Origin: Chamaea fasciata
Lineage: Eukaryota > Chordata > Aves > Passeriformes > Sylviidae
Assembly (NCBI GenBank): GCA_029207755.1
Contig: JARCOQ010000001.1
Coordinates: 95,398,640 to 95,462,639, forward strand
Reading direction: 5' to 3'
DNA length: 64,000 nt
Shown: positions 24,547 through 36,289 of the stretch, one piece after another
Layout: each line of letters starts with the position of its first letter
Numbering within the stretch: position 1 is the stretch's first letter
Translations under genes and position numbers: made by a program
Notes under the pieces: generated by a model
What the model was told of the DNA's origin: nothing
The model's input: only the letters and a program-made list of their open reading frames with translations
Databases searched by the model: none

Positions 24547-27500
24547 GTATGTTACTGATCTAATGGACAGATTGTTTCTACCTGTCCTTTGTTCTACTGC
24601 AGTGTTGTTATGTTCACTATTTCCCTCTACAATGCACAAGTCCAATTTCTTTGTGAGCCTGAAGGCAGCATTTGCTAACAGAATGGGAGCAAAGACTGCA
24701 ACAACTGAGTATTGCACTGCTGTGTGTTGTTGTGTGGCACTGTCATTGCTCCTTCTAGGAGTTGTACTACCACCTAGTAGCACCTCAGGAGTATCCAGAG
24801 GTCTTATGTATGCTTAGAACAATCAAAAGTTCACGAAGAGTGGTGTATCCAAATCAAAAAGAGTGGAATGACATTAGAGCCTCAATGAAAAGTTGTAAGA
24901 TGTTCTGTGAAATACCAAAAAGCAATGGTATCTTAAAATACGTTTAATTACACCATGTGAATCCCAAAACACTGGAAATCTGGGAATAATTATCATGTGC
25001 TCTGGTCTTTGTTTCTTGTTTGTTATGAGAGTTATGGTGTTCTTTATTTTTAATTTTAAAATATTTGTATTAAGCTTTGTATGTGAAAAAGAAGCTATAA
25101 AGTGTACTGTACATAAGCTTGGTTGTCCTTTTAGATGCCCAGGCTAGGCAAGCTTTTATCCAGTGTTTTAGGAGATACCAGAGTGTTTACCATCAGTTTG
25201 AATAGTTCTGTCGGTTTAGTTTATCTCCTTAAAATTTACGATCCTCCTGAATTTTGCCTGTGAAGCTGTGAATGAAAATACAATCTTTTCAGAAACTGGT
25301 TCTCTACAAATGATCAGTGTAAATATCAAGTCGAAAGATCTCTTTTGAGTTGTAAAGTAAGTCAGCTTTTTACAAGGTTTTATTTTATTACTCTTCTACC
25401 CCTATTTAAAGGAAGTGGTAATTTTGATACAGACTTAAAATATTGAACCTTCCTTTTTGTTCTTCACTTACCTTAATAAATTTGAATAACTTCTTTATCT
25501 GTTTAGGGATTCTTTGAATTGTGTACATTTTTCTAGGCCTCACTCCTTATTCCATTTTTGATATTTCAGCAGGCAGACATTGAAATGATCAGTGTCTGCT
25601 ACTAATGGAACCGTCTCTTTCTGTGTGGGGGACATGGATGAGATGCAAAGTAGTGTCATACAGGTTCTGCAGAAGTATATGAGTGTGCCAGCAACAACAG
25701 GAGAAGTGTGGAGAGGGAATATAAGCCAGTGATATGAGCCTTGGCTTTTCAATATGTGCTGTTCTGGGAGAGTTGAAGAAACGAAGAAAGGAGGATCAGA
25801 ATATCTTCTTCTGCTACCTGGAAAAGTAAGGTGCAGGAGGCAGAGCTTTAAAAAGAGGGAGATTGCAGGCTGGGAGTGTGTGTATGTAAACCAAAGCATA
25901 CGTAAAACCAAGTTTCATGTTTGTTTTCTCATGCTGATTTAGTTCCTGGATGCTAAAAAAGACTTGCAAACTTGGCAGTTAAAGATGTTAAAATAAATAA
26001 ATTAATACATGGTCACTCTCCTCCTGCAGCCCAGGAGTGCAGATACGAAATCTCTGTACAAGCTTTTAATGCTTTATTTACTTTGGGAAGTTAATATTGT
26101 GGAAATTTTATGTTGTGCTGCTTTCTGTGTGGTTAGATAAAGTTACATTAAGCTTTTCTTAAAAGGTTTAGGCTAAGTTAGTCATGCCATGTAGTGTGTG
26201 CTCTGCTCTGTAAAACTCTACTGTAGGTCGTGTAGATTTAGTTCAGGTTTCAGACAGAAAACTTTATGTGACTACTGACACATGAAACATATTAGGGAAG
26301 GAGTTGAAAGCATGGTTAAGTGAAGCTTGTGGATAAGAATGCTTCAGCAGCACATGGGGAATTTTGTGTGTTAGCTTCTTATGTTCTGTTCTAGGTATTT
26401 TGGGGAGGTAGGTGGCAGGGGCAGTAGGTCTGGACTAAATGGCAGCCTGGGGAAAGCACTCCTTCAGCAGGACAGTTGGAAAGTTTGCCTTCACATGTGA
26501 CAATGAGGCGCTTAGTGGATGTTGTGATAGAAGCGATAGAAGATTTTTTTATCTTTTTCTGTTTATTTTGTCTTCTGCAGAATGTTGTAGAATTACAAAA
26601 ATCCCTGCTTGTGGTTGATGTGGTTGGGAAGGCTCAGCAGCCAGACATTGAAACCAAGTGAATTTTAGGCTGCTTTCTAATCTTGGAACAGAACACGTAT
26701 GATTTACTTTGTCACACAGGAAGAAAAACACAGGGAAGTGATAAAGGTTAATGAAGCCAGTGGCTTTATTAGCTCACTTGGTAGTGATCTATCAATAGAA
26801 TATACAGTGCAGGTCTGTGACTTAGACGGCTTGTAAATAGACATGTAAATGAAGTCTAGGCCCTCTTAATTGTCCTCATTCCTACACAAAGGTTACAAAG
26901 AACAAAACTGAGGTTCTTTCTTTTCTTGTACCAAGAGCTGGGTGCCATAACAATGTTGAATGCATTTCTGTGCCTCCTGGGGAACAGATCCATGCTTTGC
27001 TCATTGTTTGCTGTTAAAATAAAATCATTTGAACTTCAGTATATATTCATTAGGGTCCTTGACATAGAAATGCAGAACAATTTCAAGGGCAAGGAATCTA
27101 GGAATGATCTCATTGAAACATTCTACTTACAAGAGCGCTAACTTAAAGCCAGATCAGGTTTTTCAGGACTCAGTCCAGTCAGATTCATGATGAGAGGAGT
27201 GTGGGTGGCAGGGCAGTACAGCAGCAACAGCACTTTAAAAGCTGGATGATGGATGCTCAGGAAGATGCTGATGTGGACAAGATCATATTTTCATCAAAAT
27301 GTATCTGTTAGTGCAAGAGCAAGGCAGCCCACAGAGTGTGGTAAATGAGACCAAAGAGTTGTTGCAGCAGAAATGCAAAGAGGCCTAATAATTCCACTTA
27401 AGGCTGTGTAGCTCTGCTTGAAGATTATACAGAGGTAGTCTGAAAAAGCTGCAGAGCATGGTCTGGACATGCATCTGCTGCTGCTGTCCAGCACATAGAC

Positions 27501-27558
27501 ATCCATTAAGATGTAGAAGAAGTCTGCAGAACTGCCATTAGCACATCAGAGTCCTTGT

Positions 27559-27585
27559 CTCTATTAGGAAGAAGTCCTAATAGAG
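27559..27585. repeat. Perfect 11 bp hairpin
   Basis: CTCTATTAGGA, loop AGAAG, then TCCTAATAGAG: perfect inverted arms around a 5-base loop. It lies in intron sequence and no function can be assigned. Confidence 0.6.
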
Positions 27586-29314
27586 CATCCACATTGCATG
27601 GTTCAGAGAGCTCCTGTGTCTTCCCGGAGGTCAGGGCGATGGTAGCCACTCTTGTGGAAGATATGCTGTGGTCAAGGTCTTGAGATTCCAGATGGCGGGA
27701 GAAGATGAAGACTGATGTGGTATTTGTGGAAAGCCCCAGCTACACAAGGTGAGGAAGGAGTGACAGCTGGAGACCAATTAGACAGAGACTATTGAGATAG
27801 ATAAGGCTGAAGCCACAAGCTTCTGGCAACAAAGTTACAGATCTGTTCCACCTGCAGTTCTTCAATTTCAGAATACCTATAGTATCTTGAGCACTGGTGA
27901 GGATCAACAAGACCTATCAGAGTCAGCTGAGCCGGAATTTAGTGTTCACACAAAAGGGGAAAATGAGTCGCAGTGTTGACCAGCACTATCTTGCACTGTG
28001 GGAACAGGCAGGTTCTTTTAAGGATCCTTGGTTGAATGAGAGCTGGCCACAGATTTGTAGTTTTATCAGGCCTTAGCATGCGCTGTGTTAGTGAAAATCT
28101 GGAAAGGAGTTTAATAGTCACAGAAGATTTTGCCATCATGAATATCTCATGTGCTATTTATTACACTTCCCTGTTCCATAATGGGTGACACTGTATTCTG
28201 GCAACAGTGCTGTACCATGAGTGAAGAGTAATGGGTACCGGTCACAGAAAATTACTGAAGATTCTTCTTATGGATGATCAAGGCATGTATTTTCTGATCT
28301 CACCTGATGTCTCAGCAGTTTTATTGCTTGGTAGGTGCCAGGATCTGGGATTGTTGTAGATATATGGCCAAGATTTGTCCAGCCTCCTAACATGGACCTC
28401 TTCTTCCTCTTCCTTGTTGGTACCCAGAGTTCAGCTCTGGAAGTTACCTGGAGCATATAATGAGGAACTGCAGAGCTCTAGGGGTGAGGTTGATGGGTAT
28501 GGAGCTCAGATCTTGTTTTGCCAATCCCAGAAAAAAAAAAGCATATAGTATGGGGAAAGCAGGGCAAATTAGTTCCAGAGATGTGGTTCACTGGGATTGT
28601 GCAGGTTTGTTAACACAGCTCTTCTGACTGGAGTGCTGCACTGGATGCATAGAGGCTCTTCAGGATATACATGGAAAGAATGAGGAAGAGGGATTGTAGC
28701 ATCTATGTAAAGGCTTATGTTGACGGCATCTAGCTTTGGAACGAGTCTCATTAAAGACTGGTTGTAATATTAAATTGAAGGAGGATTCAGCAAAACCCTC
28801 ACTTAAAAAAACAAACAAACAAACTATTCCAATATGTTTCCCTTTCTGCTTTGTCTTCACCACCAAGAATGAAAAACACCTCCTCAGAGGACTGTTGACA
28901 CACTGTTTTTGTGGAAGATCGTATTAATCAGGCTGCTAGATCCAGTGAATTGGGACCATGTAGTGACTTGGACTGTTGAAATGCTGGAGAACTGGAGTTA
29001 AGGGGCTAGTCTTAGGAGGAAAGGAAGGAGTCTCTTGTAGGTGCCAAATGGGCAACACCTGATCTGCCCTTAAGGCTGGATTGTTACATGGTCTTCTCTT
29101 GATGGATCTAGACCTGGATCAGGCAGATTTGACAGATTATGTGAATTTGTTGCTGGAAGTGATGTCACATATAAGGCACCTTTTTGATGTCTTTTGCTCT
29201 AGCTCTGGCTAGACTCCTAGTTAGTGAGAAGGTTTAGGTACTGTATGTAGAATTAGGACTTGCAGTGCTGTATCACCTGAGTGGTGTTAGTGGGAACCAC
29301 TCCATTGAAAGTCC

Positions 29315-30884
29315 TCACCAGGATTAATTAAGATGGTGTTACTTTCTGGCATTATTGAAATGGAGTTGCTTATTGTTTTCTTTTGTGTGGGTGTATCTGT
29401 GCACACGCTAAACTGAAGGAACATGAATGATATCGAGGTTTTTTTTGTAACTTGATCTCTGTTTCTGACTTTCTGCAGACTTCTAATGCACGTGCATGTA
29501 TTCCCATGAATGTATAAACAAAGTAAATACAGTTTTGGTAGAGAGTTCTGGTACAATCCTCTTCCCCCCTCCCCCCCCCCAAAAAAAAAACCAAAAACCC
29601 AAGGGCAGACTTTCCCTTTGAATTTTTTTTCCGTATTACAGTCATTTTTTGTTTCTCATTTTACAAAGGTTGTGGATATTGCCAGCAGATCAATGATTTT
29701 CAAAACCTTGCTGAGACTCTGAATGTCAGTGCTGATTCTGCAGGCTCCCAGAACATTTTAATTGGATAAAGACATCTCCATGGCAACTTTTTTTCTAGGA
29801 AGATGTGCTGTTAGATAGTGAAGTTCTGTGGTTGAAGGAGCAAATGTAGGAAAGCATTCAGTTTCAGCAAGGAAAGCTGACTGCAGCTGGCAGTGTAGCC
29901 AGGAGTACCGTGGTTAAGGTGTTGTATCCTTCTGGTGAGGAGTAACAAGAGCAGCTCACTACTGCCTGTCACCATTGTTTTTGGCAGTGCAGGCACTTCC
30001 AGCACTGATTGCTGAAAAGACACAGTCAGTCCCTCAGGCAGGCAGGGACTGTTTCTTTGCTATGTGGACATTTGTAATTCAGGAAAGAAAATCTACCAGA
30101 AAACCCTACTGCAGGGTTTTGCATCATTAAGTTTCTACCTAAGTTGTGGGGCAGCTTTAAATCAAACCGGAATCTTTGTCAGTGATGGTGAGCAGTGGAA
30201 AATAACTTGAGGCAAAGTTGTTTCAGTTGGAGCCAAGAGTTCATTGTGAAAGCAAGGGCACCCGGTGTCTGTTTTGAACGTGTGATATTCCTGAAGTCCC
30301 ACAGGTTTTCCCGGTGCTTTTCCTTCCCAGGAATTGGTTCTGGAGAGCTTTTGGGAATGGTGCCATGCTGCGTGCCGAGCCGCCCAGCCCAGAGCTCCCT
30401 CAAGCTTGCCAGGGGCTGTGGTGCTGAAGAAGTGAGCCCTGTGCAGCTGCAGGAGTGTGGTGTTGCAGTGCCCTGCTCGTGGAGCCCTTTGCACTGTGCC
30501 GGCTGCAAAGCTTTTGTGGCATTTGCTTGGGTTTTGAAGTGTGAGCTTTATAGAAAGGATGGTAACGTGTGCTGACAGCAAATGAGGGATGCTCCCTTGG
30601 AAGCATGGAATTGTCTTTCCTCTTCTTTGCCTCAACTTTGTTCTGGAGGGAAAAGACCTGGAAGTGTGGGAAATCTTCCGGTCTCACACTGTTACCTTAT
30701 TTTCATGACTGTGGCACTAGCTTCATATGATGCTTCTAGCTTTTTGACACAAAAGTTGATTTTATGGGGTCTTTTGAGTCCATAAAATCCATGCAGTTTT
30801 CCTGCTGGAAACAAGCCAGGCCAATGCAGCTGCAGAGCTTTCAGTGGATATATTTTTCCTCAGCAAACTACTAGATACTTCTGT
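29315..30884 (+). repeat. Duplicated block, copy B (LTR-free)
   Basis: Direct-orientation partner of 2029-4340. The 5' arm (29315-29450) is about 90% identical to copy A. From CTTGATCTCTG at 29451 to CTTCTGT at 30884 the identity rises to about 99.4% (8 substitutions seen). At 29451-29455 there is a single CTTGA where copy A has two copies flanking a 726 bp LTR, so this is the pre-insertion state. It lies in the last TPPP intron, 4.8 kb downstream of the penultimate coding exon. Confidence 0.92.
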
Positions 30885-31264
30885 ACTATGGTAGACAAAA
30901 TACATGTTCTTGACTTCTTAATTTCCTTTTTACTGTAATTAATTTCATTTTCCTAAGGGCTGATAATACATTTCTGTAACTAATTGACATTCTCAAAAAT
31001 AATGAAATGGATTGTGTTGCTTGCTCTGTAAACTGCTCCTTGGTTATCTTGGGGTAGCAGGCAAAATCTGGTACATTTGCAGTGTTGTCTTTCTTGAAAA
31101 AGGTCAAGGCAGGAATATGGCATTTGTTAAGGTTTCCAGAGTTCAAGGACTACAGCTTTCACTTCCTGTCTTTGGTTTGACGGCTGTTTCAGACAGATAG
31201 AAGTTGGACTATTGGCAATATAGAGTTTGGATGAGTTGTTGGATTCTTTTGTTTTGTTTACTTA
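30885..31264. other. Non-coding intron sequence
   Basis: About 380 bp between copy B and a CR1 fragment; nothing recognised. Confidence 0.5.
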
Positions 31265-31450
31265 CCTGTAATGTGGTCAGACACTGGAATAAGTTGCCCA
31301 TGGAGGCTATGGAACTTTGGAGGTATTCAGGACTTGACTGGAGAAGTTTCTGTGTAAGCCTATTTAAGTATTGGTGTGAGCAGGGCTTTATGCTAGATAA
31401 AGACTCATATTCAAAGGTTCTTTCCAACCTACATTGTTCGGTGACTTAGT
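31265..31450 (+). mobile_element. CR1 LINE 3' end fragment
   Basis: A frame with VVRHWNKLPMEAMELWRYSG, followed by the 'ctttccaacctacattgttc' tail, corresponds to the last part of CR1 ORF2 and its 3' UTR. Short, 5'-truncated copy. Confidence 0.8.
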
Positions 31451-31469
31451 AATTTTAAGTTTTGATAAT

Positions 31470-31765
31470 CCTCCGGGACGGAGAATCCCCCACTCTTTCC
31501 AGGTTTGACTAACCACAGTGGTGAAAAATTCTCATGTGTCTAGTTGGAATTTCATATGTTCCAAATCATGCCCATTATTGTTTACTTCTGAACTATCTCT
31601 GTTTCTGATATAACCAGTCTGTTGAGGATAGGAGTAAGATTTGTCTCTCCCTTTTTTATTCTGAGTCTTGATAAACACATTCCCATCATCTTTTCCATGT
31701 ATGTCACATGCTCCAAGCCCCTTGCTGTCTTAGCAGCACTTCTTTGTAGACACTTACACAGAGCT
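31470..31765 (-). mobile_element. Old CR1 fragment
   Basis: In minus orientation the segment follows CR1 3' sequence: 'ccactctttccagg...gtggtgaaaaattctcatgtg', 'gttccaaatcatgcccattattg' and 'catgctccaagccccttgctgtc' match consensus-like CR1 blocks. It is strongly diverged, so the ends are approximate. Confidence 0.6.
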
Positions 31766-32599
31766 AGGAAAAGTACTGAATTGCTAAGAAAAAATGCACA
31801 TAAGAAATTAATAAACTCAATTTGGAACACTAAATGACTATATTTGATTCTGTTGTGCTAAGTAAAACTTTCTTCCTAAAAGAAAGTTTTTTTTAAATAA
31901 AAAATAAAAAATTGAAGTTCATGGGCACCTTCTGTGATATGCAAACTTTGTGGTTAACTGTATGTGCAAATAAGAGATGGAAAATGAAGTCTTCTGTGGT
32001 CTCACAGAAAAAAAAAAGGGAGGAGGTTGGCCCCAAGGAATTTATTGCCTTTAGAATAATGTAACTGAAGAAATTATATAACTTACTCTAGATAGCAGAA
32101 TTCAATTCAAGCAGAATTGCTATATGACAAGGCAGAAACATTTGTATGTGATTCATTGTGAAAAAGAAGGGAGAGTAGTAATTTGCTAATGTGGAAACTC
32201 TCATCCAGCCCTTTGTGCTCTTCACTATATTTCTTCCTACATTTTTCTTCACTTAAGAAGGATGATCAGCTTTCTCCCCACCCACCCCCCACTTTTTTTT
32301 ATTTGCCTCCCAATACCCTTGTGCAATTTATAATGAGAAGATGGATTATAGAGAAGAATGAGCTCACTGCCACCCTTTCAGTTGGTTTTGTCTTTTGCTC
32401 AATATCCAGTTTAATCTGCCTGGTTGGTTTTGTTGTTTAGAAACAGAAAAAAACATTTTGATAAAAACAGTTGGTTGCACAGTCAGTTCATAAGGGCTGT
32501 TCACTAAAAGTAAGTTATTGGCTCATAGAGGAATCTTTATGGATAAACTTTTCATATTAAGACACTGAAATGTAATTGTGCAGCTAATCCTAGCAATCA
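31766..32599. other. Non-coding intron sequence
   Basis: About 0.8 kb between CR1 fragments; AT-rich, nothing recognised. Confidence 0.5.
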
Positions 32600-33652
32600 T
32601 ATCCAGGCACGTGAAGGGCAAGGTCATCAGGAGTAATCAGCATGGCTAATCACCAAGAGAGAGTTGTACTTGACTAACTTGTAAACTTCTACAATTAAAT
32701 AACTGCCTGAGTAGATAGGGGAAGAAGAGAGTAGTAGTACAGTGTCTGCCTGGGCTTCGGTGAGGCCCTTGATGTGGTCTCTTATAAGAGTCTCACAACC
32801 CCTCAAACTGTTGCTGTAGTGGCTGGATGGGCAGACACTGAAGTGGATTGAAAACAGGCTGGATGGTTGGGCCCTGAGGGTGGTGATGAACAGTCCAAAG
32901 TCTAGTTGGAAAAGCTGGAAAAGAGTGGTGTACCCCTGGGGTCCATACTGAGTCAAGTCCTGTTTAACGCCTTCATTTATCATCTTCATGATAGGGTGTG
33001 TTATACTCTCAGTGAGTTGGCTGATGACACAGCGCTGGGAGGAGTGGCTGATAGAGTATCCAGATGGGATGGTTGCCATCCAGAGGGACCTGATAGGCTG
33101 GAGATCTGGGCTGACAGGAACTTCAGCAAGCTCAGCAAGCAGTGCAGTCCTGCAATTGGTGAGGAAGAGCCACACACACCAGTATGTGCAGGGGGCCATG
33201 CAGATGGAAAGGAGATTGGTTGAAATGGACCTGGGAGTGCTCATGGACACCAAGCTGAACATGAACCAGAGAGGTGTTCTTGTTGTATGGAATGCTACTG
33301 ATATCTCAACTGCATTAGAGGTATTGCCAGGCAAACAGGTTGTTCCTTCTCCTCTGCTCAGCACTGGTGAAGTCTCATCTGAAGTCCTGCCTTCAGCTCT
33401 AGGCTCCCCAGGAGAAGACTGATAAGCTACTGGAGAAAATCCAGAAAAGGACCATAAAGAGGATGGAGGGACTGGAGCATCTCTCCTGCAAGGAAAGGCT
33501 GAGGGATCTGGGTCTGTGTAACCTGAAGAAGAGAGGGCTCAAGGGTGAATCCCATCCATGTATATAAATACCTGAAGGGAGGGTGCAAAGATGATGGAGC
33601 AAGCTTTTTTCAGTAGTGCTGAGTCACAGGATTTCTCTATGATTCTGTGATA
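32600..33652 (+). mobile_element. CR1 LINE, long 3' fragment with RT remnants
   Basis: About 1 kb of CR1 in + orientation. In one frame SELADDTALGGVADR is the remnant of the reverse-transcriptase YADDT-type motif region (here LADDT). Then follow the 'gatctgggctgacaggaacttc' and 'ctggagcatctctcctgcaagg' blocks, and the element ends with the CR1-type terminal octamer-like repeats (gattctgtgatag). Multiple frameshifts make it non-functional. A 245-codon minus-strand open frame over it is a shadow. Confidence 0.9.
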
Positions 33653-36094
33653 GATAGTCTCACTAGCTCCTTCTGGTTGAGTCGTCCAGGGTGGATATGA
33701 AGTTGTTGTATATTCTACTCTGTATTTACAAAGACTTTTTTGAAAGAAAACATCTTAGCACAACCTTAAAAATGTTCACACAGCTTAAAAAGAATAGCGT
33801 GTTTTCTTTTTAATATATACACATTCATCATAAGAATGATGGAAAAGAAAAAGGAGAAATGTGGTGTTCTTCATAACCTTGTAGTGGCATCTTATCTCTG
33901 ATCTGTTATATAGATATATCAGTTCAGGGTGTGAGAGCGTTATGTACAAGTAATTAACAATGCTTGGATTTTGTATTGTTGGAAACAAGGCGAGCCTCCC
34001 AGTTCATAGAAATTTTGCCAACAGCAAATCAACAGAATTTATATTGTAATAGTCTGTCACATGTGGGAAGGGCCACATCAGTGACTTGACATGCAACTTA
34101 GGAAAAGGCTGTGGTTCTTACTCAGTAAAAAACAATTTGAGAAAAAATGTTTGCCTTGGAGCTACTGCCTTTAATGTTCATTTTACATATTATGGCTCCT
34201 GTGATGCAGGAAGCCTACTGATCCATCTTGGGCTGAAAGACCACCAGATGTGGTATCACTGTTGTTCTTGCTCTGGATTTGTGCTATTCCTTGTACTGGG
34301 GTTTTAGGTTTTGCTTAATTTTTTTTTTTTGGGGGGGGGGACAAAAAGATCATATTTTTTAACCTGCCAAGCTGTTGCCCATCCTCAGTTATCTTTGTGG
34401 GTTTGAAACGTTGCTGTTTTCCCTACAGATTAATAGGGAAAGGAAGGGCTTGTGCAGCACACTGCTGTCATCTTGTTGTAAAGATGCATCTTATAAGTCG
34501 TGTGTGTTACGGTCTTATCAGAATGCAGGTGTCTTGATATAAACACCACATTTCTCAAGTTTACCACTGGGAATAGTTTTCTGGAAACATCCTTCATTAT
34601 TGACATGAGCCATTCTATAAATCCTTGTTTTACTGTTTCTTCTTGCATGTTAATAATATATGTGCATTTTCATCCACTCACACAAGTTTTACTATGTATG
34701 TTACTAAATATGTTACAGTACAAAAATTCTTATATGTTTTTATTGTAGTCTGTGTATTGAGGAAAATTTTATGCCACACCTTTGAAACAGGAGAGTAGAA
34801 GCTGTAGTCTTTCTTTTTCAAATAGTGATTAAGTTTACCATTGCAAATTCTCAGAATTGCAGTCTGTCCTGAGAATGAATTTGGTAAAGGAAAAGGCAAT
34901 CAACTAGAGTTTCTGAGACTTCTCTGTGGATGTGATGGTAGAGAGTGTAGGCACATGTAGATAAAACTGTAGATTTTCTGTAAAGTAGTGGTTTTTAAAT
35001 ACAAGGAGAGCAAGTATGTTTTAAGTTTAATTAAACTCCATATTGAATATATTGCCCTTGTCTTGCATTTGGAGTTTTCCTGGTTATAAGGTGCTACCAG
35101 GTCAATGTGAACAAGTATACTGTATACATTAGACCAATACTTCTTCCTAAGCATTGTCTTGATACCTGTTTCTTCAGTATATTTTTCTGCAAATAGTACT
35201 CTTTAGACTGCAAGACAGAAGTCCCGAAAGGTCATTTAGCAATGCTGTTTTGAGCAAAGAATGCTCCAGTGTTCGTTTTCTTTCAGATAGTCTCAGGTGG
35301 TGCTCATAAAAAAGATGCCCAGATTTTAGCACTCTGTTCTTTTTTGTTCAAAAGTCTTGTGTGTTTTTTCTTCCCCTGATTTTAAAATACAAATTTAAGG
35401 ATCAAAGAAACTGCTCCTAGTCTCAGCATACAGATTATCATACTTCTGTGTTGTTATGTGAAATATTTTTTGTTTGTTTGTTTCTATCGTCAAAATTTTT
35501 ATCTCAATGACAACAAAACTGATTTTTTGAGGAGCCTGATATGACTCAGTGGAAGGAGTCTTTGCTCAGTGCCATTTCATAGACTGCTAATTTGCTAACA
35601 TTAGAACTAACTTTCAGTCCTTCCAGTTTGTTACTTCTCTCATGAGTCCTAGAGTTAAGAATGAAATTGTCTTTTGATGCTATGAATTCTAGTTGTAGTG
35701 GGATACTTTTTCTATATTGATGGAGCCAAGCTTTTATGCTTTCATGCTGACATAATGGATTGTGAACATAGTTCAAAATATGAAATCCAGATGCAACTTC
35801 TTCGTATCTTTGGTGCTTAGAACTTGATTATTAATCAAAAGTATCTCATACTGTGAAAGTCTCTTCTGAAAAGTTTTGACATAATTCGTGCTGTTTCCTT
35901 TTCTGCTATATTAATTTGTCATTGTATGTAATGGCAAGAAACAAACGTCTTTTGTATCCTATTGCTGGGAATGGGTAGGTATTTGCAGTCTTTGTCATTA
36001 GCAAAGATTTAAATCTTGGTAGCATGTAAAAGTATCTGTATTAAGAATAGCTGATTTCTGATATGTTGTTTTGTTTCTTTTTTTCTTCCAATAG

Positions 36095-36289
36095 AAAACC
36101 GTTGCATCTCCAACTGTTTCACGCCTTACAGATACTTCAAAATTCACAGGTTCTCACAAAGAGAGGTTTGATGCCAGTGGGAAAGGAAAAGGCAGAGCTG
36201 GCCGAGAAGATCTGGTGGATAACTCAGGATATGTATCTGGTTATAAGCATGCAGGCACATATGATCATAAAGTACAAGGAAACAAGTAA
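36095..36289 (+). CDS. TPPP: TPPP/p25-family protein, last coding exon
   Basis: The terminal coding exon follows an AG acceptor at 36093-36094 and reads in phase 0 with the exon ending at 24546. It encodes 64 residues and a TAA stop at 36287-36289. It starts [20 protein letters not shown], continues [13 protein letters not shown], and ends [15 protein letters not shown]. The [10 protein letters not shown] block, HKERFD, GKGKG and the KHAGTYD..VQG.K tail are diagnostic of the p25-alpha C-terminus. Eye comparison with human TPPP gives about 84% identity. The SPTVSRL and KVQG.K parts favour TPPP over TPPP2 or TPPP3, which have VDRLTDTS and shorter tails. Orthology still needs a tree. The rest of the gene lies outside the window. 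Confidence 0.95.
   Translation, partial: KTVASPTVSRLTDTSKFTGSHKERFDASGKGKGRAGREDLVDNSGYVSGYKHAGTYDHKVQGNK

Larger units (their letters stand above)
24547..36094 (+). other. TPPP: TPPP last intron (11.5 kb)
   Basis: Intron with a GTATGT donor at 24547 and a polypyrimidine tract plus AATAG acceptor ending at 36094 (the ttttttcttccaatag region). It contains duplicated block copy B, three CR1 fragments and otherwise unique sequence. Sub-stretches 24547-29314 and 33653-36094 hold no recognised gene. A 15-residue-type open frame search found nothing with family motifs. An 11 bp hairpin lies at 27559-27585. Confidence 0.85.

Noticed and set aside
32627..33364. 245-codon minus-strand frame
   Set aside because: It is antisense to a CR1 element whose sense strand carries reverse-transcriptase remnants. 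Antisense frames over CR1 are common shadows.
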